The notes under the pieces were generated by a model. It worked only from the letters and a program-made list of their open reading frames with translations. It made no database searches and was not told the DNA's origin. The position numbers and the translations under genes are program-made. This document shows positions 8,843-17,078 of a DNA stretch of 49,610 bases, piece by piece (position 1 is the stretch's first letter; every line of letters starts with the position of its first letter). Source of the DNA: an uncultured Geobacteraceae bacterium (lineage in GTDB: Bacteria > Desulfobacterota > Desulfuromonadia > Geobacterales > CAIOGM01); assembly GCA_903902345.1 (NCBI GenBank), contig CAIUUR010000337.1:1-49610 (forward strand), read 5' to 3'.

Positions 8843-9346
8843 CTAGTTCCGATCATTGGCCGGATCATTGAGGAGATACTTCCGTAATGAATTCGTCAGG
8901 GAGTCAAAGTTATTCCTGGCGCCGATCAGGTCGGCGTGGAGAACGACAGAGTTTCGCCCCGGGGAGTAGTAGGTGACAGGATTGTACGTGGTCGGCGTCA
9001 CCACCGAAAGAAGCTCGAAGGAGAGAGTCAGGGACTCCTCGGAGACCGTCTCCCGGGCAATAAAGGTCAGCTCATCGGTTCCGGTGAGGTTGGCGGCGGA
9101 AAAGGGGCGTACCATTCTGCCGTAGCAGTGGATGTTCCCGTTTGCACGGTCGGAAACGGGAGCGGTGGCGCTGTCGGCCACGTACAGTCTCAGCCACTCA
9201 AGGGAGCGGTCAAAAATCTGGGCCCGGGGTATCCCGTCCAGATGAATCGTACGCTCATACAACCGTTCATGTTTCATGAGAGGAGTGGTGGACGCACAGC
9301 CACAGATCACAACAAGGGTAGCAATGACTATCATCCGTATTACCAT
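8843..9346 (-). CDS. Lipoprotein, DUF4468-like (167 aa)
   Basis: Small envelope lipoprotein. The N-terminus MVIRMIVIATLVVICGCAST is a type II signal with lipidated Cys17. The mature part starts with YERTIHLDGIPRAQIFDRSLEWL and contains GNIHCYGRM, a pattern resembling DUF4468 proteins (TBP-like fold, unknown function); this family call is from memory and moderate. I chose the ATG at 9346 because GGGGAG lies about 5 bases upstream and the lipobox then falls at the right distance; a longer frame upstream lies inside ctaB. It lies 32 bases after ctaB and 47 bases before the Nramp gene, so it probably shares their transcript. Confidence 0.72.
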   Translation of the reverse strand: MVIRMIVIATLVVICGCASTTPLMKHERLYERTIHLDGIPRAQIFDRSLEWLRLYVADSATAPVSDRANGNIHCYGRMVRPFSAANLTGTDELTFIARETVSEESLTLSFELLSVVTPTTYNPVTYYSPGRNSVVLHADLIGARNNFDSLTNSLRKYLLNDPANDRN

Positions 9347-9378
9347 AAGAGCTCCCCGCCCCGATCCGATTCCAACTG

Positions 9379-10200
9379 TCAGAATGTCTGGAATAGCAGG
9401 ATCAGGGTCATCAGTACCGGAAAAAAGTTGAGATATGAAAAAAAAGCCGCTTCGCACAAAAATCCGGAAACCAGGAGCAGCGGAAGGGAAACCAGCAGAT
9501 ACCAGAGGGCAACCTTCGGGCCCACAACACCCAGAGCCGGCAGGAGCATGACGGCGGCGACCAGGGCGAGCCCCCAACTCCGGAAACAGTTATTGAAAAT
9601 GCTCCCTCCTCCCACGGGAAAAAGCGGAATCCCGGCTCTCCGGTAGTCCTCGCCATGGCGGCGCTGGAGAAGGAAGAAGTGCGGAATCTGCCAGAGATAG
9701 AGGAGACCGGCCAGGAGTATGATCCGGAAATCGGCAGGATTTCCCCCGGCGACGCACCAGCCGATGACCGGGGGGATCGCCCCGGAGACGGCCCCCAGAG
9801 GGAGGGCGAAGGGGGTCCGACGTTTGAGGGGGGTATAGAGCCCCAGATACCAGATCGTGGCGCCTCCCCCCAGCAGCGGAGGGAGGAACCCGCCGGGCAG
9901 GGAGAGAAGCAGCAATCCCGCCAGAATGAGGATGGCGCCGATGGTCGCCACGGCAACCGGCGTAAGATCCCCCCTGGGGAGAGGACGTCGGCAGGTGCGG
10001 GTCATAAGGAGATCCAGGTCCCGCTCCAGCAGCTGATTGAGAGCCGAGCACCCAGCGGCGAGAAGCGTCACCCCGGCAACCAAGGGCGCCAATAACGCCA
10101 ACTCCGGAGGCGCCGGGAGGAGGAGATACCCCCCCGCCGCGGCGATGCCGTTCACCAGCGCCAGCCGCGGACGAAACAGCCGGGGGAGGATCCGTATCAC
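9379..10200 (-). CDS. ctaB: Protohaem IX farnesyltransferase (273 aa)
   Basis: UbiA-superfamily membrane prenyltransferase that makes haem O for the oxidase. The first prenyl-diphosphate motif NQLLERDLDLLMTRT (NxxxD type) is followed by CRRPLPRG, both typical of CtaB/CyoE, and YTPLKRRTPFALPLGAVSGAIPPVIGW is the central conserved block. Further blocks are LLYLWQIPHFFLL and RRAGIPLFPV. Several transmembrane helices cover the rest. The start codon GTG at 10200 overlaps the coxB stop (GTGA), so the gene is translationally coupled to coxB. No ctaA (haem A synthase) is visible, so whether haem O or A is used cannot be decided here. Confidence 0.94.
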   Translation of the reverse strand: MIRILPRLFRPRLALVNGIAAAGGYLLLPAPPELALLAPLVAGVTLLAAGCSALNQLLERDLDLLMTRTCRRPLPRGDLTPVAVATIGAILILAGLLLLSLPGGFLPPLLGGGATIWYLGLYTPLKRRTPFALPLGAVSGAIPPVIGWCVAGGNPADFRIILLAGLLYLWQIPHFFLLQRRHGEDYRRAGIPLFPVGGGSIFNNCFRSWGLALVAAVMLLPALGVVGPKVALWYLLVSLPLLLVSGFLCEAAFFSYLNFFPVLMTLILLFQTF

Positions 10201-11144
10201 TTGATTTCCAATCCGGCGCCGTCACGCTTGAGGGAGGGGGCGCCGCCGCTTTTAAGGAAGTCGATGATGCTCTTCAGCTCCTCATCCTTGAGGGGTGAAG
10301 CCGGCATAACCGGCGGGTACCCCTTGACGAGATCCGCCTTGGGCTCCAGGATGGAGCGCCGGAGGTAGGGCTCGTCCACGGTGAGGGTCCGTTCCCGACC
10401 TCCGGTGAGAACCGTCACGCTCCTCCCCCAGATCCCCTTGAAGGTCGGTCCGACCTTGGGAGAGCCATCCAGAGAGTGACAACCGAGGCATCCCTGCTTC
10501 TCCAGGAGTTCCTTACCCGGATGCTCCCCGCCACTACCCTCTTTATTCAGCCAGGCGGTAAACTCCGCCGAAGGAAGAGCCTCCACGGTGGTGATCATGG
10601 CCGAGTGGCCGGTGCCACAGTACTGGGAACAGAAGAGGTCGTAGGAGCCGGGCTTGGTCGCCACGAACCAGGCGTAGTTCGTCATCCCCGGCACCAGGTC
10701 CCGCTTGACCCGGAAGGCGGGGAGGTAAAAGCCGTGCAGCACATCGGTGGCCACCAGGTTGACCTTCACCGGTTTCCCCGCCGGCACGTAGAGTTTTGAG
10801 CTGCTCCTGCCGTTGGCGTAGGTGAAGTTCCAGGACCACATCCGCGCCGTGGCGGTCACCTCCAGCGCTCCCTTGGGGACGTTTCTCAAGGCCAGGTAAC
10901 CGGCCCAGCCATAGTAGAACATGGCCAGCACCAGCAGGGTGGGGAGAAGCGTCCAGGCGATTTCCAGCCAGACATTCCCGTCGTTTTGGGACGTCGGCTG
11001 GGGAGCGCGGGAGCGGTGGTAACGGATGACGAACCAGACCATGGCTCCGGTAATCCCCACCAGGAGGAGCAGGCAGGCGCCGAAGATGAACATAAAAACA
11101 GGGTCGACAGCCGCCTGCGTTGACGTAATCAGATTAGGGTCCAC
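10197..11144 (-). CDS. coxB: Cytochrome c oxidase subunit II with fused cytochrome c domain (315 aa)
   Basis: caa3-type subunit II. Two N-terminal transmembrane helices (about 15-42 and 62-82) anchor a periplasmic cupredoxin domain with the CuA site: His137, Cys172, Cys176, His180 and Met183 in CSQYCGTGHSAM. The usual CuA Glu of CSExC is Gln174; this residue binds through its backbone in known structures, so CuA may still form. A class I cytochrome c domain follows with haem motif CLGCH at 219-223 and a Met ligand in PPVMP near the end. The GTG start at 11144 (VDPNLITS) follows AAGGGGATA. The fused haem domain takes electrons from soluble or membrane cytochromes. Confidence 0.95.
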   Translation of the reverse strand: MDPNLITSTQAAVDPVFMFIFGACLLLLVGITGAMVWFVIRYHRSRAPQPTSQNDGNVWLEIAWTLLPTLLVLAMFYYGWAGYLALRNVPKGALEVTATARMWSWNFTYANGRSSSKLYVPAGKPVKVNLVATDVLHGFYLPAFRVKRDLVPGMTNYAWFVATKPGSYDLFCSQYCGTGHSAMITTVEALPSAEFTAWLNKEGSGGEHPGKELLEKQGCLGCHSLDGSPKVGPTFKGIWGRSVTVLTGGRERTLTVDEPYLRRSILEPKADLVKGYPPVMPASPLKDEELKSIIDFLKSGGAPSLKRDGAGLEIK

Positions 11145-11153
11145 GGTATCCCC

Positions 11154-11438
11154 TTAGCGGTACAGCACGTCGAAAAAGGTGAAGCCGATGAAGATGGCCA
11201 GGGTGACGAGGGCGACAAACAGGAGAATCCGGAGGAGACGCCCCTCGTATTTCATATGCATGAAGATGGCGATGACCAGTCCCGACTTGATGCAGGCGAT
11301 GCTCAGTGCCCCCACGATCTTGTACGGCCCCAGATCCAGCCGAGTAATCAGGACCGTGGCTGCCGTGAGCAGGAGGAGCAGACCCCAGACGGCAGAGAGC
11401 TTTCGATAGCTTATGATATGATGGGATGCTTCGGTCAT
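11154..11438 (-). CDS. coxD: Cytochrome c oxidase subunit IV (94 aa)
   Basis: Small three-helix membrane subunit of the prokaryotic COX IV type: helices near residues 13-32, 38-60 and 68-90, with the conserved IAIFMHMKYEGRLLRILL stretch between helices 2 and 3. It lies between coxC and coxB in the oxidase operon and stabilises the haem-copper core in related enzymes. Length and position support the call. Confidence 0.85.
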   Translation of the reverse strand: MTEASHHIISYRKLSAVWGLLLLLTAATVLITRLDLGPYKIVGALSIACIKSGLVIAIFMHMKYEGRLLRILLFVALVTLAIFIGFTFFDVLYR

Positions 11439-11469
11439 GGTCGACTCCTACAGGTTACATCAGCGTATC

Positions 11470-11495
11470 TTTCTCTGCATCTCTGCGTGACACGG
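11470..11495. repeat. Possible dispersed intergenic repeat (CTCTGCGT type)
   Basis: Between coxC and coxD the sequence TTTCTCTGCATCTCTGCGTGA resembles short 'tctctgcgtctctgcggtga' elements that I recall in intergenic regions of many bacteria, including Geobacter relatives. Only one copy of this kind is seen here, so assignment rests on recollection. Confidence 0.25.
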
Positions 11496-11496
11496 T

Positions 11497-12099
11497 TTAC
11501 AGCATCAGATAATAGAGCGGGAAGATGAAGATCCAGATCAGGTCCACCAGGTGCCAGTAAAGTGCGCCATTCTCCAACAGGACGAAATCATCCCCGGTGA
11601 CGACCCCGCGACGGACCTTTACTCCAATCCAGGCCAGCACCGAACCGCCGATGAGAACGTGGAGTCCGTGGAGCCCGGTGCTCAGGTAGTAGAGCCCGAA
11701 GAAGATCGATTCCCCCGGCGGACCGGCGGCAAGTTTGGCCGAACCGGGATAGATACCGTGATGGATCTTGGCGCTCCATTCCACGTACTTGATCCCCATG
11801 AAGATCGCCGCACAGAGAATGGTCCCCACCAAGAGCCGCAGGGTCAGGAGCTTCCGACCACCCTGGATGGCGGTCACCGCCATGGCCACCATAAGACTGC
11901 TGGTGAGGAGCACCATCGTATTGGTGGCGCCGTAGATCACGTTCAACTCATGGCCACCCGAGGAGAACTCCCGGGGATAGCGATGAAGATAGACCGCATA
12001 GAGAATGAAGAGTCCGCCGAAGAGGATGATCTCGGTGAAGAGAAAAAGCCACATCCCCAGCTTGGCCCCGGCGTAATCCTTATGCTCGCTATGGCTCAT
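11497..12099 (-). CDS. coxC: Cytochrome c oxidase subunit III (200 aa)
   Basis: Short, five-helix subunit III of haem-copper oxidases. Visible family blocks are the N-terminal LGMWLFLFTEIILFGGLF, the central FFGLYYLSTGLHGLHVLIG and the C-terminal YWHLVDLIWIFIFPLYYL, which carries the typical HxVDxxWI pattern. The ATG at 12099 overlaps the coxA stop by four bases (ATGA), showing coupling. It lacks the first two helices of seven-helix versions, as usual for this bacterial type. Confidence 0.93.
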   Translation of the reverse strand: MSHSEHKDYAGAKLGMWLFLFTEIILFGGLFILYAVYLHRYPREFSSGGHELNVIYGATNTMVLLTSSLMVAMAVTAIQGGRKLLTLRLLVGTILCAAIFMGIKYVEWSAKIHHGIYPGSAKLAAGPPGESIFFGLYYLSTGLHGLHVLIGGSVLAWIGVKVRRGVVTGDDFVLLENGALYWHLVDLIWIFIFPLYYLML

Positions 12100-13721
12100 G
12101 GCTTTCCCGCCTTGGAGAAGTCGTAGGGGCCATGGGTCACCACCGGCTCCTCACTGAAATTTTCCGTGGGAGGTGGGGACGGGATCGTCCACTCCAGGGT
12201 CGCTCCGCCCCACGGGTTATTTCCCACCGGTTCACCACTCCGTAACCCCCGGATCAGGTTCACCAGCATCAGCACGAGCCCCACCGCCAGTATCCAGCTT
12301 CCCATCGTTGAGACCAGGTTCAGAGGCGCGAACTCGGGAAGATAGTCGTAATAGCGGCGGGGCATCCCCTTCATTCCCAGAACCATCATGGAAAAATAGG
12401 TGATATTGAAGCCGACGAACAGGAGCGCCCAGGCGATCAGAGCCGGTTTCTCGGCGTACTTTCGGCCGTAAAACTTGGGAAGCCAGTAGTGCATGGCGCC
12501 GAAGAGGGCGAATCCTGATCCGCCGAAGATGACATAGTGGAAATGCCCCACCACGAAGTGTGTGTCGTGCACATGAATATCGGTGGCAGCGGCTCCCAGG
12601 ATCAGGCCGGTGAGTCCGCCGATGGAGAAGAGGAGGATGAAGGAGAGGGCGTAGAGCATGGGAGCTTCCAGGGAGATGGACCCCCGGTAGAGAGTGGAAA
12701 CCCAGTTGAAAACCTTGATGGCCGAGGGGATGGCGACCACGAAGGTGAGGAATGAGAATATCAGGATTGCCCGGTCACTGATCCCGCTGGTGAACATGTG
12801 ATGCCCCCAAACCAGGGAACCGGCAGCGGCGATGGCGATGCTGGAGAAGGCGATCATCTTGTAACCGAAGACCGGCTTGCGGGAAAAGACCGGGATGATC
12901 TCCGAGATGACCCCCATGGCCGGGAGGATCATGATGTAGACAGCCGGATGGGAATAGATCCAGAAGAGGTGCTGGTACATGACCGGATCCCCCCCCTTCA
13001 TGGGGTCGAAAAGCCCCACCCCCAAAACCCGCTCGGCGATGATGAGAACCAGGGTGATCCCCAAGATAGGGGTAGCCAGGATCTGCACCCAGGCGGTGGC
13101 GTAGAGAGACCAGACGAAAAGGGGAAGCCGGTCCCAGCTCATCCCCGGCGCCCGGAGACGATGGATGGTGGTTACAAAGTTGACTCCGGTGACGATGGAG
13201 GAAAAGCCGACAATGAAGACCCCAAAAACCGCCACGGAGACGTTGGTCCCCGTGCGGGCGCTGAAGGGAACGTAGAAGGTCCATCCCGTGTCGGGGGGGC
13301 CGCCGCCGGTGAAGAGCGCGATGATGATCACGGCAGCGCCGATCATGTAAAGCCACCAGGAGAAGAGGTTCAGACGGGGAAACGAGACGTCCCGGGCGCC
13401 GATCTGGATCGGCATGACCAGATTGCCGAAGGCGCCGGGAAAGCCGGGAATGATGAAGAGAAAGACCATGACCGCCCCGTGCACCGTGAAGAGGGCGTTA
13501 TAGGTCTCGGGGCCCATGATGGTCCGTCCCGGCGCCATCAGTTCGATCCGGAGGAGGAGCCCCAGCACCACCGCCACCAGGAAGAAACTCAGTACCGACC
13601 AGAAGTAGAGAAGACCGATCCGTTTGTGATCGGTGGAAAAGATCCAGGAGCTGATGCCACTCTTTCCGGTATCGTTCCAGAAACTCCCGGATGCCGGATG
13701 AAGGTTGTCTGACGGGTTCAT
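12096..13721 (-). CDS. coxA: Cytochrome c oxidase subunit I, A2-type (541 aa)
   Basis: Catalytic subunit reducing O2 to water and pumping protons. Haem and CuB ligands are visible: FTVHGAVMVFLF (low-spin haem His), the HPxVY motif, VWGHHMF (two CuB His) and HDTHFVVGHFHYV (high- and low-spin haem His). The HPEVY motif of A1 oxidases reads YSHPAVY, so the D-channel Glu is missing; YSHP is the hallmark of A2 oxidases such as Thermus caa3, where Tyr and Ser take over. Twelve transmembrane helices fit the length. The start at 13721 overlaps the SCO gene stop by 4 bases. Together with the CoxB cytochrome domain this is a caa3 enzyme of subtype A2. Confidence 0.96.
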   Translation of the reverse strand: MNPSDNLHPASGSFWNDTGKSGISSWIFSTDHKRIGLLYFWSVLSFFLVAVVLGLLLRIELMAPGRTIMGPETYNALFTVHGAVMVFLFIIPGFPGAFGNLVMPIQIGARDVSFPRLNLFSWWLYMIGAAVIIIALFTGGGPPDTGWTFYVPFSARTGTNVSVAVFGVFIVGFSSIVTGVNFVTTIHRLRAPGMSWDRLPLFVWSLYATAWVQILATPILGITLVLIIAERVLGVGLFDPMKGGDPVMYQHLFWIYSHPAVYIMILPAMGVISEIIPVFSRKPVFGYKMIAFSSIAIAAAGSLVWGHHMFTSGISDRAILIFSFLTFVVAIPSAIKVFNWVSTLYRGSISLEAPMLYALSFILLFSIGGLTGLILGAAATDIHVHDTHFVVGHFHYVIFGGSGFALFGAMHYWLPKFYGRKYAEKPALIAWALLFVGFNITYFSMMVLGMKGMPRRYYDYLPEFAPLNLVSTMGSWILAVGLVLMLVNLIRGLRSGEPVGNNPWGGATLEWTIPSPPPTENFSEEPVVTHGPYDFSKAGKP

Positions 13722-14542
13722 GATTCCCTCGTTGGGCGGCGCCGGGAGTTCCTGCCCGTGAGGATCAGGAAGGCGAGAAAACCGCCGGCGGAGATAATAA
13801 CGACTGTGGCGCAGACACGCAACAAATTAAAGACATAACTTTTCTTCACCGGATCGAAGGTGAAGCAGTAACCCACCATCTTCCTGATGGTCTTCCCCAC
13901 CTTCCCCTGCTGGGCCTCCACCAGTGCCAGGGTCAGGTCCTTGGGGAGAAAGGTCGTACCGTACAGGTAGCGGACGACCGTACCATCGCCGGTGACGATA
14001 AAACTGGCTACGGGATGGACGAAGTCTCGCCCCTTACGGAAGAAACGGTACCCCGCGGCAGCGGTGAGCCGGTGAATGTTCACGCTGTCACCCACCAGGA
14101 AGCGCCACCCTCCCTCCGGGAAAGGGACATCCATGGCCTGGAGATAGGTTTTCTTGAACCGGGAAGCCATTTCCGGGGAGTCGCCGTCGTCGAAGCTGAC
14201 GGAAAGGACCCGGTACTCCTCACCCGCCTTTTTTTTGACCCCCGGCAGGGCCGCGGCCAACCCCTGCTGGAGGAAATTGCAGATATTGGTGCAGCTGTAA
14301 TAGACGGGAAGAATGATGGTCGGCCCGGTGATCAGCTCTCTCAGGGGTACGGTGCGACCTGCCTCGTCCCGGAACGTGGCGTCAAGGGGGATCTTCTCCC
14401 CAAGATGTTCGGTCACCCCCACCGCTTCCCCCTCTTCCGGAGTCAGGGGAAGGACGGAGTGATGGTGCTCTTGGGGTGCGACGCTACCCCCGGTGGCGGC
14501 ATGGCAGGGGGGCAGGAGCGCAAGGAGCAGAAGAGCTGACAT
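13718..14542 (-). CDS. SCO1/SenC-family copper chaperone (274 aa)
   Basis: Thioredoxin-fold protein that delivers copper to the CuA site of subunit II. The copper-binding CxxxC is CTNIC and the third ligand is the His in FVHPVASF. A signal sequence (MSALLLLALLPPCHA) and an extra C-terminal helix at about 240-262 (VCATVVIISAGGFLAFLIL) suggest periplasmic exposure with a membrane anchor at the C-terminus. The gene is first in the oxidase operon. The start at 14542 has a poor Shine-Dalgarno and the signal lacks an N-terminal positive charge; no ATG, GTG or TTG lies in frame just upstream, so I keep it. Confidence 0.92.
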   Translation of the reverse strand: MSALLLLALLPPCHAATGGSVAPQEHHHSVLPLTPEEGEAVGVTEHLGEKIPLDATFRDEAGRTVPLRELITGPTIILPVYYSCTNICNFLQQGLAAALPGVKKKAGEEYRVLSVSFDDGDSPEMASRFKKTYLQAMDVPFPEGGWRFLVGDSVNIHRLTAAAGYRFFRKGRDFVHPVASFIVTGDGTVVRYLYGTTFLPKDLTLALVEAQQGKVGKTIRKMVGYCFTFDPVKKSYVFNLLRVCATVVIISAGGFLAFLILTGRNSRRRPTRES

Positions 14543-14596
14543 GATCAGGTGGTTGATGATCTTTTCCTTTGTGTCATAAGCATCTTTGCGGTAAAA

Positions 14597-14637
14597 AGTG
14601 TAGTCGAGCCTGCTTGCACTATTCGCAAGATTACACT
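14597..14637. promoter_or_regulatory. Nested dyad between divergent sco/cox and NADH pyrophosphatase genes
   Basis: AGTGTA (14597-14602) pairs with TACACT (14632-14637), and inside it CTTGC (14613-14617) pairs with GCAAG (14625-14629) around a 7-base centre. The spacing of the two arm pairs is not symmetric (10 and 2 bases). The position in the 157-base gap between two divergent genes suits an operator for oxygen or redox control, but I recognise no known regulator motif. Confidence 0.35.
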
Positions 14638-14699
14638 ATCATTAACACTCTTGATTTTCAAGTCCATAACCATACTTCATGCTCAGATCGGAATTCATC

Positions 14700-15566
14700 A
14701 TGTCCTACCCCGATACCGTCAACCTACCCTTCAACCGCACCTCCCTCCTGGGCGCCTTCCAGCCGCTCCCCCCGGATACTCCGGACAGCGGCGAACCGGG
14801 CTTTTTCCTCCTCATTCAAGGGGATGAGCTAATCCTATCCAATGAGAACGACATCCCTACCCTGCCATGGGGAACACTCCCCACCTGGGTGGAACGATCA
14901 TCCACCGTCACCATCGGTCTCTGGCAGGGGAAACCGCTCCGTGCCGGACGAATCCCCCGGTCCATGACGCTCCCGGCCCCCTTCAGTGCGGAATCGCTCA
15001 ACGCCTACAGCCAACGGCTGAATGACCAGCTCCTCACCCTGGGGGGAATCGCCCGCAACCTTCTTTCCTGGGACGGAGAAAGCGCCCACTGCCCCCGCTG
15101 CGGAGGGGTAATGGCGAGGCACCCCGGAAGCTGGGGGAAACGGTGCATCTCCTGCTCCATGGAACGCTTCCCCCCCACCTACCCCTGCGCCATCGTTCTC
15201 GTCCGCCGCGGCGCCGAATTCCTCCTGGGGCGCAAGTCGATCTGGCCGGAGGGGCGCTACAGCCTCATCGCCGGATTTCTCGATAGCGGCGAATCCCTGG
15301 AAGAGTGCGCCGCACGTGAGGTCCGGGAGGAGACGGGAATCGAAATCACCAATCTCCGGTATGTAGGGAGCCAGAGCTGGCCCTTCCCCAGCCAGCTCAT
15401 GGCCGGTTTCGTGGCTGACTATGCAGGTGGAGAGGTGACGGTGGGAGACGACGAGTTGGAGGATGCTCGCTGGTTCACGGCGGAAGCTCCCCCGACCCTC
15501 CCCAGCAAGCGAAGCATTGCCCGCTGGATCATCGACCGGTATGCGCTCGGCATGGAACATGAATAA
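14700..15566 (+). CDS. nudC: NADH pyrophosphatase, NudC-like Nudix hydrolase (288 aa)
   Basis: Hydrolyses NADH to NMNH and AMP, and in relatives removes NAD caps from RNA. A four-Cys zinc ribbon (CPRCGG...CISCSM) precedes the Nudix box, which begins GFLDSGESLEEC and ends REVREETGI, with all catalytic Glu present. The following SQSWPFPSQLM matches the SQPWPFPxS signature that separates NADH pyrophosphatases from other Nudix enzymes. The ATG at 14700 (MSYPDTVNLPF) is preferred over ATG 14679 because CGGA lies at better spacing; neither has a strong ribosome-binding site. It is divergent from the oxidase operon. Confidence 0.93.
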   Translation: MSYPDTVNLPFNRTSLLGAFQPLPPDTPDSGEPGFFLLIQGDELILSNENDIPTLPWGTLPTWVERSSTVTIGLWQGKPLRAGRIPRSMTLPAPFSAESLNAYSQRLNDQLLTLGGIARNLLSWDGESAHCPRCGGVMARHPGSWGKRCISCSMERFPPTYPCAIVLVRRGAEFLLGRKSIWPEGRYSLIAGFLDSGESLEECAAREVREETGIEITNLRYVGSQSWPFPSQLMAGFVADYAGGEVTVGDDELEDARWFTAEAPPTLPSKRSIARWIIDRYALGMEHE

Positions 15567-15582
15567 ACAGAGTATGGTTTAA

Positions 15583-15614
15583 GATTGCTTCGTCGCTTGC
15601 TCCTCGCAATGACA
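15583..15614. repeat. Dispersed palindromic repeat (GATTGCTTCG...CGCAATGACA)
   Basis: Just after nudC, GATTGCTTCGTCGCTTGCTCC continuing to CGCAATGACA forms an ATTGC/GCAAT stem (15584-15588 with 15606-15610). Very similar elements are common between genes in Geobacter and other bacteria (recollection). It may act as a transcript 3' end. Confidence 0.5.
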
Positions 15615-15630
15615 TCTTGAGAGAGAATTT

Positions 15631-15662
15631 AATCCGCGTTCATCAGCGTTTATCCGCGTCCT
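15631..15662. repeat. Dispersed intergenic repeat (ATCCGCGT type)
   Basis: AATCCGCGTTCATCAGCGTT continuing TATCCGCGTCC contains imperfect tandem units (ATCCGCGTTC / ATCAGCGTTT / ATCCGCGTCC) of 10 bases. I recall related 'atccgcgtTcatcTgcgt' elements in many genomes of this group. It lies directly after the previous repeat and before the DUF4149 gene. Confidence 0.45.
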
Positions 15663-15698
15663 GTTTTGGTTCCGGCTCGTCCGGACAAGGAGTCTCCC

Positions 15699-16139
15699 AT
15701 GCAACTGATCGCCATTCTTTCCCGCCTTGCCATCGCACTCTGGGTGGGGGGGGCATCCCTCTTCACCTTTATCCTCACCCCCATTATCTTTACGAGATTC
15801 CCCCGGGATCAGGCCGGTGTCATCGTCGGCCACCTCTTCCCCGCCTATTTCCGGTGGGGACTCGCCTGCGGCGCCCTGGCGCTGATCACCCGACTCCTGT
15901 TGCGGGGAAAGGAAGGCGCCGCCGCCACGGTCATCCTCGTTATCATGCTCTGTTTGACTTCATTCCAGGCCTTCTATATCGAACCGCGGGCCGTTGCCCT
16001 GAAGAAGGAGATCCCCTCCTTCGAGAGCACTCCCAAGGATCACCCGGCCCGAAAGGCATTCGGGAAACTCCACGGCATCTCCGCCGTCTGCAACCTGACC
16101 GTCATCGTCGGGGGGATCGCCCTGGTCGTCCTCCCCTGA
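15699..16139 (+). CDS. DUF4149-type four-helix membrane protein (146 aa)
   Basis: Integral membrane protein of unknown function, similar to the DUF4149/TMEM205-like family. Four hydrophobic segments lie at about residues 4-28, 45-65, 70-92 and 122-145. Family-like features are LWVGGASLFTFILTPIIF in helix 1, and FQAFYIEPR and the F.KLHGIS...N pattern near the end. The ATG at 15699 is well supported by AAGGAG at 15687-15692; the frame is open upstream but there it lies in repeat DNA. It is followed by the DUF2156 gene after 12 bases, so the two are likely co-transcribed. Confidence 0.75.
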   Translation: MQLIAILSRLAIALWVGGASLFTFILTPIIFTRFPRDQAGVIVGHLFPAYFRWGLACGALALITRLLLRGKEGAAATVILVIMLCLTSFQAFYIEPRAVALKKEIPSFESTPKDHPARKAFGKLHGISAVCNLTVIVGGIALVVLP

Positions 16140-16151
16140 CCCGGAGATACC

Positions 16152-17078
16152 ATGCTCCCCACCACGCCACTTCCGCACTATCCCCACCACCGGGAGCTGC
16201 TCCTGGAGGACAAGCAATTTTTCGACGAACTGTTCAGGGAACTGCAGCCTCGCATCTCCGAGCTGACCTTCGCCGGCCTCTACCTCTTTCGCGCGCCCCA
16301 TTCCTACCGGGTCAGCTACCTGGATGGTTCGGTGATGGTTTCCGGCGCCGGGTATGACGGCCGCCCACATTTCCTCCCTCCCCTGGGAGGAGAACGACGG
16401 GGAGCTGCCCGGCGCATCCTGAGAGACGGGTGGGAGATCTATGGCGCCGATGAAGAGTTGGCGAAAGCCCTGAGCCTGAATCGGGAGGTCACAGCCGAGG
16501 AGGACCGAGACAACTTCGATTACGTCTACCTGCGCCGCGACCTGGCGGAACTGGCAGGAAACCGGTATCATAAAAAAAAGAACCGGATCGCCTACTTCAC
16601 CAAGCGTCACGAATTCATCACGAAACGCTATGAAACCGCCCATCGCGACGGCTCCCTGGCGCTCCTGGAACAGTGGCGCCAAGTTCATGACAAACTGGGG
16701 AGCAGTTCGTTACCCTCCGAAACCGCGGCAACGGCGGAGGCGCTGACCAGGTGGGAGGAACTGGGGCTGGAAGGGGTCGTACTGCTGGTGGGTGGAGAGG
16801 TCAGGGCCTTTGCCCTGGGTGAGCGACTGAACGATACCACGGCGCTCTGTCACTTCGAGAAGGGTGATCCCTTTCTGGAGGGGATCTCTCAACTGGTCAA
16901 CCGGGAGTTCAGCCGTACGCTTTTTGCCGACTGCGAATTTATCAATCGCGAACAGGACCTGGGAGAGCCGAACCTGCGCCAGGCCAAGCTCTCCTACCAC
17001 CCCCTGGAACTGGTCAAGAAATATCGTATCCGCAGTGAAGATAAAGCAAAGGGAGGGAACTACCATCATGATTCCTGA
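16152..17078 (+). CDS. DUF2156 / phosphatidylglycerol lysyltransferase C-terminal domain-like protein (308 aa)
   Basis: Soluble protein of GNAT-like double fold related to the catalytic domain of MprF aminoacyltransferases, but without the MprF membrane part. The C-terminus carries the family signature INREQDLGEPNLRQAKLSYHP followed by LELVKKYRI. Stand-alone DUF2156 proteins of this length are widespread; their substrates are mostly unknown, so no lysyl transfer is claimed. It ends inside the start region of the following HD-GYP gene (11-base overlap), showing translational coupling and suggesting a shared transcript with that regulator. Confidence 0.85.
   Translation: MLPTTPLPHYPHHRELLLEDKQFFDELFRELQPRISELTFAGLYLFRAPHSYRVSYLDGSVMVSGAGYDGRPHFLPPLGGERRGAARRILRDGWEIYGADEELAKALSLNREVTAEEDRDNFDYVYLRRDLAELAGNRYHKKKNRIAYFTKRHEFITKRYETAHRDGSLALLEQWRQVHDKLGSSSLPSETAATAEALTRWEELGLEGVVLLVGGEVRAFALGERLNDTTALCHFEKGDPFLEGISQLVNREFSRTLFADCEFINREQDLGEPNLRQAKLSYHPLELVKKYRIRSEDKAKGGNYHHDS

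Noticed and set aside
12798-13712. Long open frame (304 codons) on the plus strand opposite coxA
   Set aside because: Its translation is low-complexity (D, G, E, H rich) and mirrors the codon pattern of coxA on the other strand; coxA is unmistakable.
14679-14699. Earlier ATG for the NADH pyrophosphatase
   Set aside because: Possible, but ATG 14700 has slightly better upstream sequence and starts the conserved part; the choice is not certain.
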